This document shows, one piece after another, positions 9,807 to 21,120 of a DNA stretch of 64,000 nt; the first letter of the stretch is position 1; every line of letters starts with the position of its first letter. This DNA comes from Paenibacillus timonensis (GTDB taxonomy: Bacteria > Bacillota > Bacilli > Paenibacillales > Paenibacillaceae), in contig NZ_JAKSXN010000017.1 of NCBI RefSeq assembly GCF_022427145.1, forward strand, positions 1 through 64,000, in the 5' to 3' direction. Position numbers and translations under genes: made by a program. Under the pieces are notes generated by a model. The model had not been told where the DNA came from and searched no databases. It saw only the letters and a list, made by a program, of their open reading frames with translations.

Positions 9807-11295
9807 AACGCAGGTCGCGATGGTAATGAACCTCGACAAGTGCATCGGCTGCCATACCTGCTCGGTCACCTGCAAGAACACCTGGACCAACCGCCCCGGC
9901 ACGGAGTATATGTGGTACAACAACGTGGAGACCCGGCCGGGACCGGGCTATCCGAAGGAGTGGGAGGACGCGCGCAAGTACAAGGGCGGCTGGGTGCTGC
10001 GCGGCGGCAAGCTGTCGCTGCGGGCCGGCGGGCCGATCGCCAAGCTGGCGAACATTTTCTACAACCCGGACATGGCCGATCTGGACAGCTTCTACGAGCC
10101 TTGGACGTACGATTACGACAGCCTGCTCCATAGCCCGAAGCGCAAGCATCTGCCGGTTGGTCGTCCGGTGTCGATGATTACGGGAGAGTACATGGACAAG
10201 CCGACCTGGGGCCCCAACTGGGACGATGATTTGGCCGGGGGCAGCGAAATCGTGCCGATGGACCCCAACGTCAAGAAGCTGCAGGAGCACATCGCCTTGG
10301 AATATGAGAAGACCTTCATGATGTACCTGCCGCGGATCTGCGAGCATTGTCTCAACCCTTCCTGCGTCGCCTCCTGCCCGTCCGGCGCTCTCTACAAGCG
10401 GGACGAGGACGGCATCGTGCTGGTCGACCAGGAAGCCTGCCGCGGCTGGCGTTTCTGCATGAACGGATGCCCTTACCACAAGGTGTATTACAACTGGAAC
10501 ACGCATAAGGCGGAGAAATGCAACTTCTGTTATCCGCGCACCGAGGCCGGTCTTTCGACGATTTGCTCCGAGACCTGCGTCGGGCGGATCCGTTACATCG
10601 GCGTCGTCATGTACGATGCGGACCGGGTCAAAGCGGCCGCGGCCGTGGAGGATCCGCAGGCACTGTATGAGGCGCAGCTGGGTGTGTTCCTTGATCCGAA
10701 CGATCCCGAGGTCATTAAGGAAGCGAGAAGAACGGGGATCACGGATGCGTGGATCGATGCCGCCCAGCGGTCGCCGATTTACAAAATGGCGATGAAATGG
10801 AAGGTGGCGTTGCCCCTGCACCCCGAATACCGGACGCTGCCGATGGTTTGGTACGTGCCGCCGCTCAGCCCAATCATGAACCACCTTGAGGAAGACGAGC
10901 TGCAAACGGACATGTACATTCCCGCGGTGGACCAAATGCGGATTCCGATGGAGTATTTGGCTTCCCTGCTGACGGCGGGGGATACGAGGGTAGTCCGGAA
11001 AGTCCTGCTCAAAATGACGGCCATGCGCGTGATGATGCGCGACCGCGCCGTCGGCGGGCTGGACGGGTTGAGACGCAGCCGGCTGCTGGAAGAAGCAGGA
11101 ACGACCGTGGAGGAAATCGAGGAGATGACGCGCCTGTTCGCCGTAGCCAAGCATAACGAACGGTTCGTCATTCCGACCGCGCGGCGGGAAATGATCGGGG
11201 AAGCCGGCCTGCATTATCGTCAAGGGGCCTGCAGTCTTGAGGGAATCACGCCGGAGTCAGGTTTTATGTCGCAGTATTTTGCCAAGGGGGATTAG
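9796..11295 (+). CDS. narH: Respiratory nitrate reductase beta subunit NarH
   Basis: The 499-residue iron-sulfur subunit passes electrons from NarI haem to NarG. Four cysteine clusters are visible: CIGCHTCSVTC near the N-terminus, CEHCLNPSCVASCP, CRGWRFCMNGCP with the Trp that marks the [3Fe-4S] site, and CNFCYPR paired with CSETC. The start is TTG at 9796 with AAGGAGG nine bases upstream, inside the last codons of narG. The C-terminal region carries the family's MEYLASLLTAGD stretch. Confidence 0.98.
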   Translation: MRIKTQVAMVMNLDKCIGCHTCSVTCKNTWTNRPGTEYMWYNNVETRPGPGYPKEWEDARKYKGGWVLRGGKLSLRAGGPIAKLANIFYNPDMADLDSFYEPWTYDYDSLLHSPKRKHLPVGRPVSMITGEYMDKPTWGPNWDDDLAGGSEIVPMDPNVKKLQEHIALEYEKTFMMYLPRICEHCLNPSCVASCPSGALYKRDEDGIVLVDQEACRGWRFCMNGCPYHKVYYNWNTHKAEKCNFCYPRTEAGLSTICSETCVGRIRYIGVVMYDADRVKAAAAVEDPQALYEAQLGVFLDPNDPEVIKEARRTGITDAWIDAAQRSPIYKMAMKWKVALPLHPEYRTLPMVWYVPPLSPIMNHLEEDELQTDMYIPAVDQMRIPMEYLASLLTAGDTRVVRKVLLKMTAMRVMMRDRAVGGLDGLRRSRLLEEAGTTVEEIEEMTRLFAVAKHNERFVIPTARREMIGEAGLHYRQGACSLEGITPESGFMSQYFAKGD

Positions 11296-11301
11296 ATCGA
11301 T

Positions 11302-11964
11302 ATGGTGGAAGCCATGGAAGCGAAACGCATCGGTTTGGCCGTCGCCGCCCGGTTGCTCGGATACCCTGACGACAGTTATCCTGAAGTGCTTAAGGAGACG
11401 GTTGACGCGGTTTCGGATGTGGAGGACTGTGCGCTGAAGAACCGACTGGAAGCAGCGATTCGGCCGCTGGAGGCCCTCCCTCTCCGGGAGCTGCGGGAGC
11501 AGTACGTGTGGACCTTCGATTGGAAGGAGAAAACCGGGCTGTACTTGACCGCGCATGAACTGGGCGACAGCCGGGAACGCGGCGCCGCGCTGATCCTGCT
11601 GCAGCATATTATCGGCGATGCCGGATTTGCGGCGTCGGCCGGCGAACTGGCCGACTATATGCCGCTGCTGTACGAGCTGCTGGCCATTCGTCCGGACCAT
11701 GTTCACGTCCGGGCGCTCGAGCTGCGGCTGGCCGTGGCGACGAAACGCGTGGCTGGACATCTGGCGGAGGACAGCCCTTACCGTGAACTGTTCGCCTACC
11801 TGATGGAGGACGTGTTCGGCGAGCCGTCGGAGGAGGACATCCGGCGGCTGGAAGCGAAGCGGGAGCAAGCCGACCTGGACGAGCTTCCCTATCCGATCCT
11901 TTACGGAATGGACGGGACCGCCCGCACGGGGACGGATCCGGCGCAGTTCAAAATGTGCAACTGA
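11302..11964 (+). CDS. narJ: Nitrate reductase assembly chaperone NarJ
   Basis: The 220-residue acidic helical protein matches NarJ of the TorD/NarJ chaperone class: an N-terminal AARLLGYPDD motif, the central YVWTFDWKEKTGLYLT segment, and LADYMPLLYELLA. NarJ binds apo-NarG and is needed for molybdenum cofactor insertion and membrane docking; it is not part of the final enzyme. It starts seven bases after narH ends, so it is clearly in the operon. Confidence 0.95.
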   Translation: MVEAMEAKRIGLAVAARLLGYPDDSYPEVLKETVDAVSDVEDCALKNRLEAAIRPLEALPLRELREQYVWTFDWKEKTGLYLTAHELGDSRERGAALILLQHIIGDAGFAASAGELADYMPLLYELLAIRPDHVHVRALELRLAVATKRVAGHLAEDSPYRELFAYLMEDVFGEPSEEDIRRLEAKREQADLDELPYPILYGMDGTARTGTDPAQFKMCN

Positions 11965-11984
11965 ATGAATGGAGGAATACCGCA

Positions 11985-12674
11985 ATGACCGGATTATTCT
12001 GGTGGGTCGTTTATCCCTACATCGCCTTGACGGTGCTGATTCTCGGTTTGCTGTACCGCTTTGCCTTCCGGCAGGCGAGCTGGGCGGCCCCTTCGACGGA
12101 AATTTTCGAGAAAAAATGGCTGCGGATCGGGTCGACGGTGTTTCATTACGGCATCGTTTTCGCTTTCATCGGCCATGTGATGGGCGTCCTGATCCCGCGA
12201 AGCGTCTATCACGCGATGGGCGTTCACGATGAAACGTATCATTTCTTCGCGATTGCCGGCGGCGGTCTGGCAGGGCTCATGGTGGTGCTGGGACTCGTCC
12301 TGCTGCTGATCCGCAAGTTCCTGAACCGGCGCGTTCGGGCCCATGCGGGGTTTGCCGATTACTTCGCCGTCATCCTGCTGCTGATCGTCGCCGCCAACGG
12401 GACGTACATGACGATCGTTTACAATACGACCGTGGTGGCTTATGAATACCGGACGACGATCGGTCCTTGGTTTCGCAGCCTGCTTGCGTTCCGGCCCGAT
12501 TATCATCTGATGGATACGGTGCCGTTGTTGTTCCAGCTGCATGTGCTGACGGCTTTCCTGCTGTTCGCTTCAATCCCCTTTACGAAGCTGGTGCATATGT
12601 TTTCGCTGCCGGTGCGTTATCCGGCACGTGCCCCGCAGCAGTACCGTTCGCGGGTGAGCTACAAACGTAGATAA
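11985..12674 (+). CDS. narI: Respiratory nitrate reductase gamma subunit NarI
   Basis: The 229-residue membrane cytochrome b takes electrons from menaquinol. Five hydrophobic segments are visible. Haem ligand histidines occur in the family spacing: His54 and His64 (ten apart) and His186 and His204 (eighteen apart). I chose the ATG at 11985, nine bases after GGAGG, over an in-frame ATG at 11955 that lies within narJ. It is the last gene of the operon and is followed by a terminator. Confidence 0.97.
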   Translation: MTGLFWWVVYPYIALTVLILGLLYRFAFRQASWAAPSTEIFEKKWLRIGSTVFHYGIVFAFIGHVMGVLIPRSVYHAMGVHDETYHFFAIAGGGLAGLMVVLGLVLLLIRKFLNRRVRAHAGFADYFAVILLLIVAANGTYMTIVYNTTVVAYEYRTTIGPWFRSLLAFRPDYHLMDTVPLLFQLHVLTAFLLFASIPFTKLVHMFSLPVRYPARAPQQYRSRVSYKRR

Positions 12675-12704
12675 GGGAGCTGCCGTCTGCGGGCAGACGC
12701 AAAT

Positions 12705-12746
12705 AAGGGAAGGCCGGGGTGCGAATCCCGGGCCTTCCCTTTTCTT
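12705..12746. terminator. Terminator of the nar operon
   Basis: A long stem (AAGGGAAGGCC... pairing with ...GGCCTTCCCTT) is followed by TTTTC. It also lies just past the end of the convergent degV gene and could work from both sides. Confidence 0.85.
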
Positions 12747-12755
12747 CGAAGTGCG

Positions 12756-13610
12756 TTATGCGAGTTTCTTGGTGTACAGAATGCCGATCGTTTTGGCCCC
12801 GCAGTGGCTGGAAATGACGCAGCCGGCGTTGGACACCGCGACCAAACGGGCGTTGGTCTTGGACTCCAGCGCCTGCTTCAGCATCTTCGCGTCCTCGTCC
12901 GCCAAGGAATGCGTGACGAAGATGAGGTCGTTATCCATATCGGAAATCCGGCTCAGCGCGTTGTTCAGGAGCTGATCGAGCGCTTTTTCGCGGCTGCCGC
13001 GAATCTTGTAAGCCGGGGTCATTTTTCCGTCCTCCACTTTAATGACGGGGCGAATTCGGAGCAGGCTGCCGACGATGTTTTGCATGCCGGAGCAGCGGCC
13101 TCCCTTGTAGAGATAATCCAGCGAATCGATGACGAATTCGGTCTCGACCCGAGAACGAACGGCCGTCAGCAGGTCGACGATTTCCTCCATGCTCTTGCCT
13201 TCCGCAACGGCGCCGACGGCCTTCATCACCTGCAGACCGATGCCGGTCGACAGGTTCAGGGAATCAAACACCGTTACCATGCCCTCGGCAAATTCCTCTG
13301 CGGCAATCAATGCGTTCTGATAGGTCGAGGAAAGCTCCGAAGACAAACTGATGTAGAGGATCTTCCGGCCTTCCTGAATATGAGGCGCAAACGCCTGGAT
13401 GAAATCGGCCGGCGAGGGCGCCGCCGTCTTGGGCAGCTTGCCCGTCTCGTCGACTTTCCGGTAGAGCTCGGGCACGGTTAAATCGACGCCATCCTTATAG
13501 GTCTGTTCCGAAAACGTGACGTACAGCGGCACGATGCCGAGATCGTACTGCGTGATCCATTCGGCGGGGAGATCGCAAGTGCTGTCCGCAAAAATTTTGA
13601 TGGAACCCAT
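12756..13610 (-). CDS. DegV family protein (copy 1)
   Basis: The 284-residue protein has the DegV opening (KIFADSTCDLP), a TAAPSPADF loop that contacts ligand, and the C-terminal VSNAGCVISSHCGAKTIGI motif. DegV proteins bind fatty acids and some act as FakB, presenting fatty acid to the kinase FakA for phosphorylation. No fakA lies nearby, so the partner would be elsewhere. It follows, in the same direction, a close paralogue only 38 bases upstream. Confidence 0.93.
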   Translation of the reverse strand: MGSIKIFADSTCDLPAEWITQYDLGIVPLYVTFSEQTYKDGVDLTVPELYRKVDETGKLPKTAAPSPADFIQAFAPHIQEGRKILYISLSSELSSTYQNALIAAEEFAEGMVTVFDSLNLSTGIGLQVMKAVGAVAEGKSMEEIVDLLTAVRSRVETEFVIDSLDYLYKGGRCSGMQNIVGSLLRIRPVIKVEDGKMTPAYKIRGSREKALDQLLNNALSRISDMDNDLIFVTHSLADEDAKMLKQALESKTNARLVAVSNAGCVISSHCGAKTIGILYTKKLA

Positions 13611-13648
13611 ATGAATCCTCCTAAAAGTTCATTGGTTATCTATGGGAC

Positions 13649-14509
13649 TTATGAGACCGGTTGTTTTCTCGTATACATGATCGCGACCGTGTGCGGTCCG
13701 CAGTGGCTGGAGATCACGCAGCCGGCTTCCGCTATGGCGACTTCGCGCGCGCCGGTTTGCTCCCGCAGGATAGCGGCGAGCCGCAGCGCCTCTTCTTCCG
13801 CAAGCGTATGGGCTACTAAGATCAGATCCTGATCCATGTTATCCTTGTCGGCCAAGGCGTTGTCGAGCATTTGCTGCACGGCTTTCTCCTTGCGCCCTCG
13901 CACCTTGTAAGCTGGGATGATGTTCCCGTCCACGAGTTTCAGCACCGGCCGAATTTGCAGCAAGCTGCCGATGAAATTCTGCATGCCGGAGCAGCGTCCG
14001 CCTTTATGCAAATATTCCAGCGTATCGATGACGAATTGCGTCTCCACCTGGGGGCGCATGGCCGCAACTTGTCCGGCGATTTCCGCGGCCGCCAGTCCTT
14101 TCTCGGCGAGATGCACCGCTTTCATGACGAGCAATCCAATGCCGCTGCATAGGGTCAGGGAATCTACGACATGGACCCGGCCTTCGGGAAATTCCGCGGC
14201 AGCGATTTGTGCGTTCTGGTAGGTAGACGACAGCTTGGAGGACAAGCTGATATACACGATGTCCTGACCTTGTTCGAGATAAGGGCCAAAAGCATCCATA
14301 AAGTCCTTCGGGGACGGGGCCGTTGTCTTGGGCAGATTTCCCTCGGCCTCCACCCGGCGGTAGATATCGGGCGGGGTAATGTCGATGCCGTCCCGGAACG
14401 TTTCATCGCCGAATACGACGTAAAGCGGAACCAGGCCAATCTCATAACGTCCGATCCAGTCGGCTGGAAGATCCGAGGTACTATCCGCGAAAATTTTCAC
14501 ATTAGACAT
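13649..14509 (-). CDS. DegV family protein (copy 2)
   Basis: The 286-residue paralogue of the downstream DegV gene shares FADSTSDLP, the TTAPSPKDF loop, GGRCSGMQNFIGSLLQIRPV and the AGCVISSHCGPHTVAIMYT ending. It is a fatty-acid-binding DegV/FakB-type protein by family. The two copies form a tandem pair, probably one transcript, and may differ in acyl-chain preference, as is known for FakB paralogues in other Firmicutes. That specificity cannot be read from sequence. Confidence 0.93.
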   Translation of the reverse strand: MSNVKIFADSTSDLPADWIGRYEIGLVPLYVVFGDETFRDGIDITPPDIYRRVEAEGNLPKTTAPSPKDFMDAFGPYLEQGQDIVYISLSSKLSSTYQNAQIAAAEFPEGRVHVVDSLTLCSGIGLLVMKAVHLAEKGLAAAEIAGQVAAMRPQVETQFVIDTLEYLHKGGRCSGMQNFIGSLLQIRPVLKLVDGNIIPAYKVRGRKEKAVQQMLDNALADKDNMDQDLILVAHTLAEEEALRLAAILREQTGAREVAIAEAGCVISSHCGPHTVAIMYTRKQPVS

Positions 14510-14596
14510 AAGCAGTCTCCTTGGTAAGTTGATACGATTTCATAGGCTGTAAAAAAAGCAACTTCTCATTATTTTATCAAAAACAATGAGACAAGG

Positions 14597-14643
14597 AAAA
14601 GCCCCAAGTCCGCGTCAACGAGACCCGCAGGGCTTGGGGTTTG
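14597..14643 (-). terminator. Terminator of the small membrane protein gene
   Basis: On the minus strand CCCCAAG at the start of the hairpin pairs with CTTGGGG and is followed by TTTTCCTT. It serves the gene at 14701-15114. Confidence 0.75.
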
Positions 14644-14700
14644 ATGCGGTTGCCCGCAGGGCCGCCGCCTGTTCGGCGAAAGAGTCCGCCGGCGCCGTTG

Positions 14701-15114
14701 CTACGTGGCGGCAAGGCTGCCCAAAACGAACAACATGACGAGCAGGAGCAGTGACAACGCCGAAAAAATCGTGCCCAAAATCGCAAACACTTTGCGTCGG
14801 TTTTTGACCGCCAGGCCGACGATGCCCAGAATCAGCGCGATCAGATCCAGCAAGCCGGATACGAGGAATAGCAAAATGCCGAGCAATGCCCCCGTTCGCT
14901 GCATCAGATCCTCGGCGATGACGTTCGCAGGCTGGTCCATGAGGTCCAGCACGGTGGACGTAATCAGCGTCAGCGAGGTGATATAGCCGATCACCGCAAG
15001 CAAGCTAAGCACGAACGAAGCGATGCCAGGTCCGGAGAATTTCTTCCGGGAAGCGGGCTCGAACGGCGCATGGTAAGGGGAAGCGGGTTCTTGTTCCGAT
15101 TGGCGATAATCCAT
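14701..15114 (-). CDS. Small multi-pass membrane protein, DUF4190-like
   Basis: The 137-residue protein starts at the ATG at 15114 behind AAGGAG. A polar, proline-rich N-terminus of about 35 residues is followed by three hydrophobic segments (GIASFVLSLLAVIGYI, GALLGILLFLVSGLLDLIA plus ILGIVGLAV, and the C-terminal LSLLLLVMLFVLG). This layout resembles the DUF4190/DUF4064 group of small bacterial membrane proteins. No catalytic residues are visible and no function is assigned. It is a single-gene unit. Confidence 0.8.
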   Translation of the reverse strand: MDYRQSEQEPASPYHAPFEPASRKKFSGPGIASFVLSLLAVIGYITSLTLITSTVLDLMDQPANVIAEDLMQRTGALLGILLFLVSGLLDLIALILGIVGLAVKNRRKVFAILGTIFSALSLLLLVMLFVLGSLAAT

Positions 15115-15288
15115 CCTAAAACTCCTTTTATACGGTAATGAAAACCTATTCAAGACCATCTTCAAATATCCTTCCGAAAATTGCAAGGATATTTTTGGAT
15201 GGAATTGCGGTGGAATCGATCGAAGCCCTGCGGTATGATGAACGTGAGCCTATGGACAAGGAATTATCAGAGAGGGGCGAGATACGAT

Positions 15289-15678
15289 ATGCAGCGAAAA
15301 TATGCGGGAATCGGGGCCGTTGTGATGCTTCTGGCCGTGGCGCTTGGCGCGTTCGGTGCTCATATCCTGAAGGAGCGGATCGGGGAATCGGCGATAGGGA
15401 CCTTCGAGACCGGGGTCCACTATCAAATGATCCATGGCATCGCGATATTGCTGGCCGCGTTATTCGCCGGCAAATGGGGGGAATCCCGGCGCCTGTTGTG
15501 GAGCGGACGGTTGTTCCTGATCGGGGTAATTTTATTCTCGGGCAGCTTATACGGACTAGCCGGATTGGACTGGCGCTGGCTTGGCCCGGTGACGCCGCTC
15601 GGAGGCGTAGCTTTCCTGGGAGGGTGGCTGCTGCTCGCGCTGGAAGCCTGGAAAGGCGCTTCGAAAGCCGGGGCTTAA
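15289..15678 (+). CDS. DUF423 family membrane protein
   Basis: The 129-residue protein shows the DUF423 hallmarks: N-terminal LAVALGAFGAHILKE, then ETGVHYQMIHGIAIL and a PLGGVAFLGGWLLLAL ending, with four transmembrane segments. The family is widespread and uncharacterised (B. subtilis YwdK type). I used the ATG at 15289 with GAGGGGCGA upstream, because the longer frame adds 36 residues unlike the family. Confidence 0.92.
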   Translation: MQRKYAGIGAVVMLLAVALGAFGAHILKERIGESAIGTFETGVHYQMIHGIAILLAALFAGKWGESRRLLWSGRLFLIGVILFSGSLYGLAGLDWRWLGPVTPLGGVAFLGGWLLLALEAWKGASKAGA

Positions 15679-15696
15679 TTGGATTAGAGGAGTCGA

Positions 15697-15738
15697 AAGG
15701 GCTGACGAATCCTGCAATGCAGGAAACGTCAGCCCTTT
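15697..15738. terminator. Bidirectional terminator
   Basis: AAAGGGCTGACG pairs with CGTCAGCCCTTT, with a smaller inner stem CCTGCAATGCAGG. It lies between two convergent genes. Confidence 0.85.
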
Positions 15739-15766
15739 GTCATGATGCACTATTCGGCGGTTCCGT

Positions 15767-16312
15767 TTAAGTATCCAAAAAATCGATGACCTCGCTCAGT
15801 TTTAACGTGTATACCTGCTTCTCGTCGACGTGGTATACGTTCAGAGCGTAGGTTTCCGGAAGAAAGTTCAAAATCCGGCACGGGATGCTCGTCCGCTTGC
15901 CGTTTCGGTTCACGTACAACCGGACCAGCTTGTTCCCCGTGATGTAGCTTTGGATCCAGGCCTGGAACTCTTCGCTGGCCGCGATATCTTTGAAATTGCC
16001 CGAGGCAGCCGGTTCGCTTTTCTTCTTCTCGGCCGCAGCCGGCGGCTTTGGCGTTTCTTTGGCACTGTTCTTGGCCGTGACGGCTCTGGCTTTATCGATG
16101 CGGGACTGCTTGCGGGAAGCCAAGGTCGATTCAATGATCTGTCCCAATTCAATTCCGGAATTGATACGGAAATCTATGATATCAGGGCTGCCGTTCAGCA
16201 GCTTGAGCAGCGCTTGCAGTGCTAACGGGTTCGTCTTGCCCTTGATCAGAATTTCGACGTTGAACAAATAGCCTAATTCTTCCTCATGATGTTGACCAGT
16301 CTGATTGTCCAT
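15767..16312 (-). CDS. Protein of unknown function with basic linker
   Basis: The 181-residue soluble protein has three parts: an N-terminal domain (about 1-65, VEILIKGKTNPLALQALLKLL), a lysine/alanine/proline-rich linker (about 75-105) and a C-terminal beta-rich part (about 125-181, KLVRLYVNRNGKRTSIP then a VYTLKLSEVIDFLD ending). The C-terminal strand pattern resembles an Sm-like barrel, which is only a guess. GGGGGA precedes the ATG. I do not recognise the family. Confidence 0.75.
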   Translation of the reverse strand: MDNQTGQHHEEELGYLFNVEILIKGKTNPLALQALLKLLNGSPDIIDFRINSGIELGQIIESTLASRKQSRIDKARAVTAKNSAKETPKPPAAAEKKKSEPAASGNFKDIAASEEFQAWIQSYITGNKLVRLYVNRNGKRTSIPCRILNFLPETYALNVYHVDEKQVYTLKLSEVIDFLDT

Positions 16313-16573
16313 AATTCCCCCAACTATTCCGTGTTAAGCAGAGAAGGCGTATCCTTTTCTGTTCAAAATACCCAAATAATCATAGCACCACTGATAAAAC
16401 AATCATAGTCCAAATTTAAGAAAAAAACACTGAGCATTGCTGGAAATCGAAAAAACGTTCCCGAATGAATGAAACGGCAGGGCGCAAGGCAATGGGTTCT
16501 CCCATCTTGTTTCACATCGCCCGGATTAGGGTAAGATATTGACAATCTAATTATATAGAAAGCAGGGATTAGG

Positions 16574-17047
16574 ATGGCCAATTCGGAAGCTAAATCAGCA
16601 GGAAAAACGAAGAAATCGAACCTGGAGCAGCTGTTGAACGAACAGGTCGCCAACTTGAACGTGCTTTACGTGAAACTGCATAATTATCATTGGTATGTGA
16701 AAGGCAGCAATTTCTTCACTCTGCATATCAAGTTCGAGGAACTATATAATGAAGTTTCTGAACAAATGGATGCCATCGCCGAGCGGATGTTAACCTTGAA
16801 GTGGAATCCGGCCGCATCGTTAAAGGAGTACCTGGAGCTGGCCACTATTCAGGAAGCTGCCGGTAAGGAAGAGCCGCGGGCGATGGTGCAGCATGTCCTC
16901 GAAGATTTGGCGACCTTGACCGAGGCATACAACGAAGGAATTGCGTTAGCCGACAAGGCGGAAGATCCCGCCACGAGCGATCTGTTGACCGGTTATGTCG
17001 GAAGCCTGGAGAAAAAGATGTGGATGCTCCGGGCGTACTTGGATTGA
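16574..17047 (+). CDS. dps: Dps family DNA-binding ferritin-like protein
   Basis: The 157-residue protein is a Dps/MrgA-type miniferritin that oxidises iron with peroxide and forms a 12-subunit shell. Inter-subunit ferroxidase ligands are visible as His39, His51, Glu55, Asp66 and Glu70, in the typical NYHWYVKGSNFFTLH context. A lysine-rich N-terminus (about residues 7-15) could bind DNA. Upstream lies an AT-rich stretch (16546-16560) that only loosely resembles a PerR box. The ribosome binding site is weak. Confidence 0.93.
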   Translation: MANSEAKSAGKTKKSNLEQLLNEQVANLNVLYVKLHNYHWYVKGSNFFTLHIKFEELYNEVSEQMDAIAERMLTLKWNPAASLKEYLELATIQEAAGKEEPRAMVQHVLEDLATLTEAYNEGIALADKAEDPATSDLLTGYVGSLEKKMWMLRAYLD

Positions 17048-17087
17048 CCTTAGGAGCAAGATGGGAATATAAGCATGGCATACCAGA

Positions 17088-17122
17088 AGGGCTTGGCCGC
17101 AAGCAAGGGCCGGGTCCTTTTG
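17088..17122 (+). terminator. Probable terminator after dps
   Basis: GGGCTTGGCC can pair with GGGCCGGGTCC using G-U pairs and is followed by TTTTGC. Confidence 0.5.
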
Positions 17123-17222
17123 CATTGGACGATAATGGAAATTCCGACTTGTCTGTGACAAACGGTATAGCACATCGGTTTATATCCGCTGGCATACGTT
17201 GCTTATGCCAAAAAAGTAGGTT

Positions 17223-17289
17223 AGAATGAAATGAGAATCAATGAGAATCACTTAGAATTATTCTAATGTGATAATTGCTATGATATAAT
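17223..17289 (+). promoter_or_regulatory. Suf operon promoter with Fur/PerR-type operator array
   Basis: TATAAT at 17284-17289 is a consensus -10. A perfect 7-1-7 palindrome, TTAGAATTATTCTAA, lies at 17252-17266 and covers the -35 position. Upstream, AGAAT recurs at 17223, 17234, 17244 and 17254, that is, in 10-11 base steps on one helix face, including two TGAGAATCA direct repeats. The palindrome fits the Fur/PerR operator layout. The poor -35 suggests strong dependence on, or blocking by, a regulator. The regulator's identity is inference. Confidence 0.6.
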
Positions 17290-17355
17290 GGCAAGAACAA
17301 GGGCGGCGTCCCTGAGCAAATAACGTTAATATTCGTGGATGGAAGGAGCAGTCAC

Positions 17356-18138
17356 ATGGCAACGCATTTTGTAGTTGAAGGACTGAAGGCGACAATCGAG
17401 GAGAAGGAGATCCTGAAAGGGATCAATCTTGAGATAAAAGGCGGGGAAATCCACGCCATCATGGGACCTAACGGAACCGGGAAAAGTACACTGGCTTCCG
17501 CGTTGATGGGCCATCCGAAGTATGAGGTGACGGACGGCAATGTCACGCTGAACGGCGAAGACGTGCTGGAAATGGCCGTTGACGAGCGCGCTCGGGCCGG
17601 TTTGTTCCTGGCTATGCAGTATCCCAGCGAAATCGCGGGCGTAACCAACTCGGACTTTTTGCGCAGCGCGATTAATGCCCGCCGCGGCGAAGGAAACGAA
17701 ATCTCCCTGATCAAATTCATTCGCCAAATGGAAGAGCAAATGAAGGTGCTGGAGATGAATCCGGAGTTTGCGCATCGTTATTTGAACGAAGGCTTCTCCG
17801 GCGGGGAGAAGAAGCGGAACGAAATCCTGCAAATGCTGCTGCTGGATCCGAAAATCGTGATCCTGGACGAAATCGACTCCGGTCTCGATATCGACGCCTT
17901 GCGGATCGTGGCGAATGGCGTGAACTCCATGCGCAGCGAGGACCGCGGTTTCTTGATTATTACCCACTACCAACGCCTGTTGAACTATATCAAACCGGAC
18001 TTCGTCCATGTCATGATGCAAGGCCGCATCGTAAAATCCGGCGGTCCTGAACTAGCCGAACGCCTGGAGGCCGAAGGTTACGATTGGGTCAAGGAAGAGC
18101 TGGGCATCGTGGACGAAACGGTTGGTCAAGAAGCCTAA
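17356..18138 (+). CDS. sufC: Fe-S cluster assembly ATPase SufC
   Basis: The 260-residue ABC-type ATPase carries the Walker A GPNGTGKST, the signature FSGGEKKR and the Walker B VILDEIDSGLDID with the SufC-specific Asp-Ser-Gly after Glu. SufC powers the SufBCD scaffold that builds Fe-S clusters. I used the ATG at 17356 behind AAGGAG rather than the GTG at 17335. It opens the sufCDSUB operon. Confidence 0.98.
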   Translation: MATHFVVEGLKATIEEKEILKGINLEIKGGEIHAIMGPNGTGKSTLASALMGHPKYEVTDGNVTLNGEDVLEMAVDERARAGLFLAMQYPSEIAGVTNSDFLRSAINARRGEGNEISLIKFIRQMEEQMKVLEMNPEFAHRYLNEGFSGGEKKRNEILQMLLLDPKIVILDEIDSGLDIDALRIVANGVNSMRSEDRGFLIITHYQRLLNYIKPDFVHVMMQGRIVKSGGPELAERLEAEGYDWVKEELGIVDETVGQEA

Positions 18139-18157
18139 TCGGAAGGAGGAGTAGAGA

Positions 18158-21098
<2,941 letters not shown>

Positions 21099-21120
21099 AC
21101 CCCTAAGGAGGTAACCGAAC

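Noticed and set aside
7965-9923. 652-codon open frame antisense to narG
   Set aside because: It is a by-product of GC-rich codon use in narG. It has no ribosome binding site, its translation is rich in Arg, His and Pro with no family features, and narG is unmistakable.
9766-11223. 485-codon open frame antisense to narH
   Set aside because: Same reason: it mirrors the conserved narH gene and shows no start signal or domain.
16539-16544. TTGACA as a -35 for dps
   Set aside because: No -10-like hexamer lies 16-18 bases downstream, so it is probably incidental.
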